Below, in pieces: positions 21,591 through 24,662 of a stretch of DNA of 24,662 bases. The stretch lies in assembly GCF_013002715.1 (NCBI RefSeq), contig NZ_JABENB010000004.1, positions 1 to 24,662 on the forward strand, read 5' to 3'. The notes below the pieces were generated by a model. It searched no databases. It was not told the DNA's origin and saw only the letters and a list, made by a program, of their open reading frames with translations. Position 1 is the stretch's first letter, and every line of letters begins with the position of its first letter. A program made the translations under genes and the position numbers. The stretch is from Flexivirga aerilata. Its GTDB lineage: Bacteria > Actinomycetota > Actinomycetes > Actinomycetales > Dermatophilaceae.

Positions 21591-23759
21591 TCAGTGGGAG
21601 AAGCGGATGGTGGGCAGGATTCGGCGTAACCAGGAGGGGCATGCCCATGCCGCACGTCCGGTCAGGCGCAGCACCACCGGCAGCAGGACGAGGCGCACCA
21701 GGAAGGCGTCGAGCAGGACGGCGACGCCGAGGATGACGCCCATCTCTTTCGGTGGTAGCGGGCCGGACAGGGAGAACGTGAAGAAGACCGCGACCATGAC
21801 GGCGCCGGCGGCGAAGATTACCCGTCCGGAGTGCGCGACCGCGCCGACCATCGCCTCGTGGGGGTCGCCGGATCTCTCCCAGTGTTCTTTGGCCGAGGCG
21901 AGCAGGAAGACGGTGTAGTCCATCGCGATCGCGAAGATCATCGCGAAGAAGAAGACCGGCGCCCACGCGTCCAGGAATCCCTGCGGTTCGAAGCTGAACA
22001 AGCCACTGAGATGCCCGTCCTGGAAGACCAGGCGCGCCACACCGAAGGCCGCGGCCGTCGACAACAGACTGGCCAGGGTACCCAGCAGCGCGATCAGTGG
22101 TGCTTGCAGTGCTACCAGGAGCAGCACGAACCCGAGGCCCAACACGATGCCGATGACCCATGGTGTCGAGCGATCGAGTTGGCTCTTCAAGTCGAGGTTC
22201 TCGACCGCGGCACCACCAACGACTGCCCCCCGCGGAAGGGTGTCGCGCAACCGGTCGACGGTCTGCCGCAGGCCCGGGTTAGACGGGTCTGTCTTCGGCA
22301 TTGCCTGGATCAGGGTGTACGGCGCACCGTCAGCGGCCGGTTGAGCAGGAAGGACAGCTGCTATCCCGCGGTCCTTGGCCACGGCCGTCGCAGCAGTTTT
22401 GGCTTCCTGGGTGGGCGCGATGATTTGGAGCATCCCCGGCGCGCCGGGACCGAACGCTGCCTGGACGCGGTCGTACCCGATCCGAGCGGCCGCGTTGTCA
22501 GGGAGCACCTTGATCGAGGGCATCGCGGTCCGTAGGCCGGTGATCGGTGCGGCCAGAGCCAGCAACACGACCAGCGCGCCGAGGCCGTACGCGAGGGGGC
22601 GGCGCCACAGCCGTTCACCCCACTTCTCGAAAGCCGGTGAACGGTGCTGACTGACCCGCGCCCACGGCAGTGCGAGCTTGTTGATCCGGGTATCGAGGCT
22701 GCCCAGCACGAGGGGTAGCAACGTCAACGTGGCGGCCAGCACGAAAACCACGGCGAGCATGATCCCGCCGGCCATCGACCGGAACGCCGGCGACGGCACG
22801 ATCTCAACGGCCGACAACGACACCAACACCGTCAACCCCGACAGCAGAACCGCCTTGCCCGCCGTGTCCATCGTTTCGGCGACTGCGCTCTCCCGGGTGG
22901 CTCCTGGGACCGCGCGAGCGGCGCGGTAGCGCACCACGATGAACAGGGCGTAGTCGATACCCAGGGCGAGGGCGAACATCATCGCAAAGTTCATCGCCCA
23001 AATAGAGACTGGCACGACCTCATTGATCAACACCAAGGAGCCGGCCGAGGCGACCAGGCCCGCCAGGGTCAGCAGTAGCGGCAGACCGGCCGCGACCAGA
23101 GCGCCGAACGCCAGGACCAGGATCGCCAACGTGATCGGCCAGGACAGCATCTCCGACTTCAGCATCGCGTCGAGATTCGCCGCGTTGAAATCGGCCCACA
23201 GCTGGGACGCCCCGGTCGGCGTCACCTGAATGCCGTCGCCCGACAGTGCGGTCAGCTGGGGTTTAAGATCCACGGCCGCCCGGACCATGTCGTTGGTGTC
23301 AGCGCCGGCGCCACCGATCACGATCGCAGTGCGCCCGTCCTTGCTCAGCGTGGCACCAGGCTGCGGCGCGATCACCGCGGCAATCCGGTGATCACTACGT
23401 AACGTCTGCTCCACCGCATGAATCGTCCGCTGCCCCTGGGGTGAGGACAGACGCGTGTCGCCGCTGTGGATGACAACCTGCAACGCGGAACTGGCGTTTC
23501 CGCCGAAGTGCTCTTGCGCGAGTTGCCGGGCAGCCACCGACTGTGAACCGCTGGCCTGCCACCCGGCTCCGGACAAGGAGGCCTCCACCCGGGGCGCGAG
23601 AATGCCGAGTCCGACCACGATCAGCACCCACAGGGCGAGCGTCACGCGGGCATGACCCAGCACCCTTAGACCGAGGCGTCCCAACGGCCCCGCCGAGCGG
23701 CCGGCAGCGGTCTGATTCTTATCGTGCGATGCCCTGCTCGTTAACCGGGTAGATGTCAT
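21591..23759 (-). CDS. MmpL-family RND transporter
   Basis: This 722-residue transporter is built as two repeats, each one membrane helix, a large outside domain and a five-helix bundle. The proton-relay Asp-Tyr pairs are visible in the first half (GIDYALFIVVRYR) and the second (AMDYTVFLLA), as in MmpL3 and other MMPL proteins. It probably uses the proton gradient to export a lipid, small molecule or metal/sulfur compound. It is shorter than the lipid MmpLs, matching stand-alone actinobacterial MMPL pumps. ATG 23759 is the first start, preceded by GAGAGGA. Its promoter is shared with the DUF302 gene and carries two G-tract operators, so it should be derepressed by the signal read by the CsoR/CstR-like protein. 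Confidence 0.9.
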   Translation of the reverse strand: MTSTRLTSRASHDKNQTAAGRSAGPLGRLGLRVLGHARVTLALWVLIVVGLGILAPRVEASLSGAGWQASGSQSVAARQLAQEHFGGNASSALQVVIHSGDTRLSSPQGQRTIHAVEQTLRSDHRIAAVIAPQPGATLSKDGRTAIVIGGAGADTNDMVRAAVDLKPQLTALSGDGIQVTPTGASQLWADFNAANLDAMLKSEMLSWPITLAILVLAFGALVAAGLPLLLTLAGLVASAGSLVLINEVVPVSIWAMNFAMMFALALGIDYALFIVVRYRAARAVPGATRESAVAETMDTAGKAVLLSGLTVLVSLSAVEIVPSPAFRSMAGGIMLAVVFVLAATLTLLPLVLGSLDTRINKLALPWARVSQHRSPAFEKWGERLWRRPLAYGLGALVVLLALAAPITGLRTAMPSIKVLPDNAAARIGYDRVQAAFGPGAPGMLQIIAPTQEAKTAATAVAKDRGIAAVLPAQPAADGAPYTLIQAMPKTDPSNPGLRQTVDRLRDTLPRGAVVGGAAVENLDLKSQLDRSTPWVIGIVLGLGFVLLLVALQAPLIALLGTLASLLSTAAAFGVARLVFQDGHLSGLFSFEPQGFLDAWAPVFFFAMIFAIAMDYTVFLLASAKEHWERSGDPHEAMVGAVAHSGRVIFAAGAVMVAVFFTFSLSGPLPPKEMGVILGVAVLLDAFLVRLVLLPVVLRLTGRAAWACPSWLRRILPTIRFSH

Positions 23760-23773
23760 CAGCGTCCTCTCTT

Positions 23774-23789
23774 AACCCCCCGGGGGGAT
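23774..23789. promoter_or_regulatory. CsoR/CstR-type operator 1 (C5-N2-G5)
   Basis: AACCCCCCGGGGGGAT is a GC-tract palindrome with arms of five C and five G around CG, flanked by A/T bases on both sides, 15 bp before the MmpL start. CsoR-family repressors bind exactly this class of site. A TATGAT at 23789-23794 next to it may be a -10 box for the DUF302 gene. Confidence 0.65.
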
Positions 23790-23807
23790 ATGATGACGAC
23801 TGTACAG

Positions 23808-23823
23808 AACCCCCAGGGGGGTT
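23808..23823. promoter_or_regulatory. CsoR/CstR-type operator 2 (C5-N2-G5)
   Basis: AACCCCCAGGGGGGTT is a perfect 7-2-7 palindrome around AG, with the same layout as operator 1. The two centres are 34 bp apart. It lies 26 bp before the DUF302 start and just after a possible -10 box, a position suited to repression. Confidence 0.68.
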
Positions 23824-23848
23824 ATGCAAGTCAGCTGAGGAGAACGAA

Positions 23849-24265
23849 ATGAACGACTTCACGATGCGGGTGACCGTCGGGCAGGGATACGACGAAACCG
23901 TTACCCGGGTCCGCGAGCTACTCGCCGACGCCGGGTTCGGCGTTCTCACCGAGATCGACATGGCCGCCACGCTGCAGGCCAAGCTCGGCGTCCAGGTCGC
24001 ACCGCGCATCATCCTGGGCGCGTGCCGTCCCGAACTGGCCCAGCAGGCGCTCAGCGTCGACCCGCGTGTCGCCACCCTGCTGCCGTGCAACGTCGTGATC
24101 AGCGTCGAGGATGACGGCAGCGTCGTCGAAGTCTTCGACCCCGCGGTGATGACCGACTTCAGCCCCGTGCTCGATGACGTCGCCGGCGAGGCACGCGCGC
24201 GCCTGTCAGTGATGATGGATGCACTGACCAACGACCAGAAAGACCGTGATGCAACTCGAGCCTGA
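23849..24265 (+). CDS. DUF302-domain protein
   Basis: This 138-residue cytosolic protein matches the DUF302 pattern: MRVTVGQGYDETVTRVRELLADAGFGVLTEID at the start, a central strand RIILGACRPELAQQAL, then LLPCNVVI. The fold is a small alpha-beta protein of unknown activity. Two Cys, in LGAC and LLPC, could bind metal or sulfane sulfur. AGGAG lies seven bases before ATG 23849. It precedes the CsoR-family repressor with a 20-nt overlap, and such pairs recur in actinobacteria near stress and sulfur genes. The longer frame back to 23753 crosses operator 2 and is not used. Confidence 0.85.
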   Translation: MNDFTMRVTVGQGYDETVTRVRELLADAGFGVLTEIDMAATLQAKLGVQVAPRIILGACRPELAQQALSVDPRVATLLPCNVVISVEDDGSVVEVFDPAVMTDFSPVLDDVAGEARARLSVMMDALTNDQKDRDATRA

Positions 24266-24509
24266 CGAGATCACCGCGATCATCACCCGCCTCAAACGCG
24301 CCAACGGACACTTGGCCTCCGTGATCCGGATGCTCCAAGACGGTGCGGAATGCGAGGATGCCCTCACCCAGCTGGCCGCCGTGAACAAGGCCATCAGCCG
24401 CGGCGGCTACGCCCTTGTCGCGACCGGGCTCGAACACTGCATCGCCGAAGAAGGCCGCGACAGCGTAGACACCAAGAAGCTCGAGAAGTTGTTTCTCGCC
24501 CTCGCCTAG
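24246..24509 (+). CDS. CsoR-family repressor lacking the His ligand, CstR-like
   Basis: This 87-residue all-helical repressor (DUF156 family) starts at GTG 24246 or ATG 24249. It has ITRLKRANGHLASVIRML, Cys36 in AECEDALTQLAAV and Cys65 in LEHCIAEE. Copper-sensing CsoR proteins use Cys36, His61 and Cys65; position 61 here is Gly. CstR, the persulfide sensor, keeps the two Cys and lacks this His. The protein therefore probably senses persulfide or another electrophile rather than Cu(I). It overlaps DUF302 by 20 nt and should bind the two G-tract operators at 23774-23823, controlling itself, DUF302 and MmpL. The sulfur genes nearby make the CstR reading attractive. It ends 79 bp before the terminal repeat. 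Confidence 0.86.
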   Translation: MMQLEPDEITAIITRLKRANGHLASVIRMLQDGAECEDALTQLAAVNKAISRGGYALVATGLEHCIAEEGRDSVDTKKLEKLFLALA

Positions 24510-24588
24510 AAGACGCGGCCACGCGCCCCTCCAGAGTGGCTCACCAGAGATCCAGTTACCCATCTGACCAACCACAACATGATCGTCG

Positions 24589-24661
24589 GGGAGTGTCCGA
24601 AATTCGGTGTTTCTGGCCCTGATTGATTAGTACTTCTCTGCGGTGGGCCAGCGGCCCTCGA
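24589..24661. repeat. Right copy of 73-bp terminal inverted repeat (probable IS end)
   Basis: This is the exact reverse complement of 2-74. The sequence to its left (24510-24588) is unique, so the IS boundary is probably at or near the GGGAGTGTCC start. It carries no gene except a chance frame. Its equality with the left copy over 73 bp shows the same IS end in opposite orientation at both edges, or a repeat at which assembly stopped. Confidence 0.8.
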
Positions 24662-24662
24662 A

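Noticed and set aside
24246..24509. CsoR-family protein as a copper sensor
   Set aside because: The His ligand at position 61 is Gly, and no copper ATPase or chaperone is in the window; a CstR-like role fits better.
1..24662. CRISPR arrays, rRNA or tRNA genes
   Set aside because: No regularly spaced repeats, tRNA-like cloverleaf or rRNA sequence was seen on either strand.

Overview
The window is high-GC, actinobacterial-looking DNA, probably Mycobacteriales (Mycobacterium, Rhodococcus or Gordonia type). The evidence is an actinobacterial CtaF oxidase subunit, an MmpL transporter, frequent GTG starts, and heavy use of 4-base ATGA/GTGA gene overlaps. It is an accessory region, not core chromosome. 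Both ends carry the same 73-bp sequence in inverted orientation (2-74 and 24589-24661). This looks like one end of the same insertion sequence on each side, so the window is either a segment bounded by two IS copies or a contig that stopped at a repeat.

Region 1 (75-686 and 11294-11906) is a small translationally coupled operon: a hypothetical gene, a lipoprotein nuclease of the staphylococcal/thermonuclease family, and a second hypothetical gene. The nuclease gene is split. Its first 77 codons lie at 455-686 and the rest at 11293-11634. Joining 686 to 11294 restores a 190-residue protein in frame with no base gained or lost, so a 10.6-kb element inserted cleanly inside the nuclease active-site motif.

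Region 2 (about 687-11293) is that element. Its right part holds three overlapping tyrosine recombinase genes and a small coiled-coil partner (Tn554 / recombinase-in-trio type); the third recombinase is frameshifted. Its cargo (1156-5127) is visibly more A+T-rich and is the most novel part. A tightly coupled minus-strand operon encodes a MauE-like membrane protein, a MauD-like thioredoxin-fold protein, and two paralogous secreted peptides with Tat-like leaders and eight cysteines in a conserved pattern. Between the peptide genes lie two small proteins of unknown function and a membrane protein that may be interrupted by an in-frame TGA. A lipoprotein gene is divergent from the operon. MauD and MauE normally help form disulfides in the methylamine dehydrogenase small subunit. 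Here they appear to serve short Cys-rich peptides without the dehydrogenase, which suggests an undescribed disulfide-rich secreted peptide system, perhaps antagonistic, with the lipoprotein as a candidate immunity factor.

Region 3 (12367-21160) is a reactive-sulfur and thiol island. A CstB-like MBL-rhodanese fusion, a type II sulfide:quinone oxidoreductase and a ClC channel form one minus-strand operon. Divergent from it are a DsrE-like protein and a GntR/HutC regulator, with a perfect 12-bp palindrome in the shared promoter. An orphan oxidase subunit IV follows. Then comes a plus-strand operon of an ArsR-rhodanese regulator, a CPVC membrane protein, a DsbA-like protein and a CcdA-like protein.

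Region 4 (21286-24509) has an MmpL/RND transporter and a small zinc-ribbon protein facing a DUF302 protein and a CsoR-family repressor. The repressor lacks the copper-ligand His and so resembles the persulfide sensor CstR. Two C5-N2-G5 operators lie between the divergent genes. The second half of the window therefore reads as sulfide/persulfide oxidation, thiol-disulfide handling and efflux under three different regulators.
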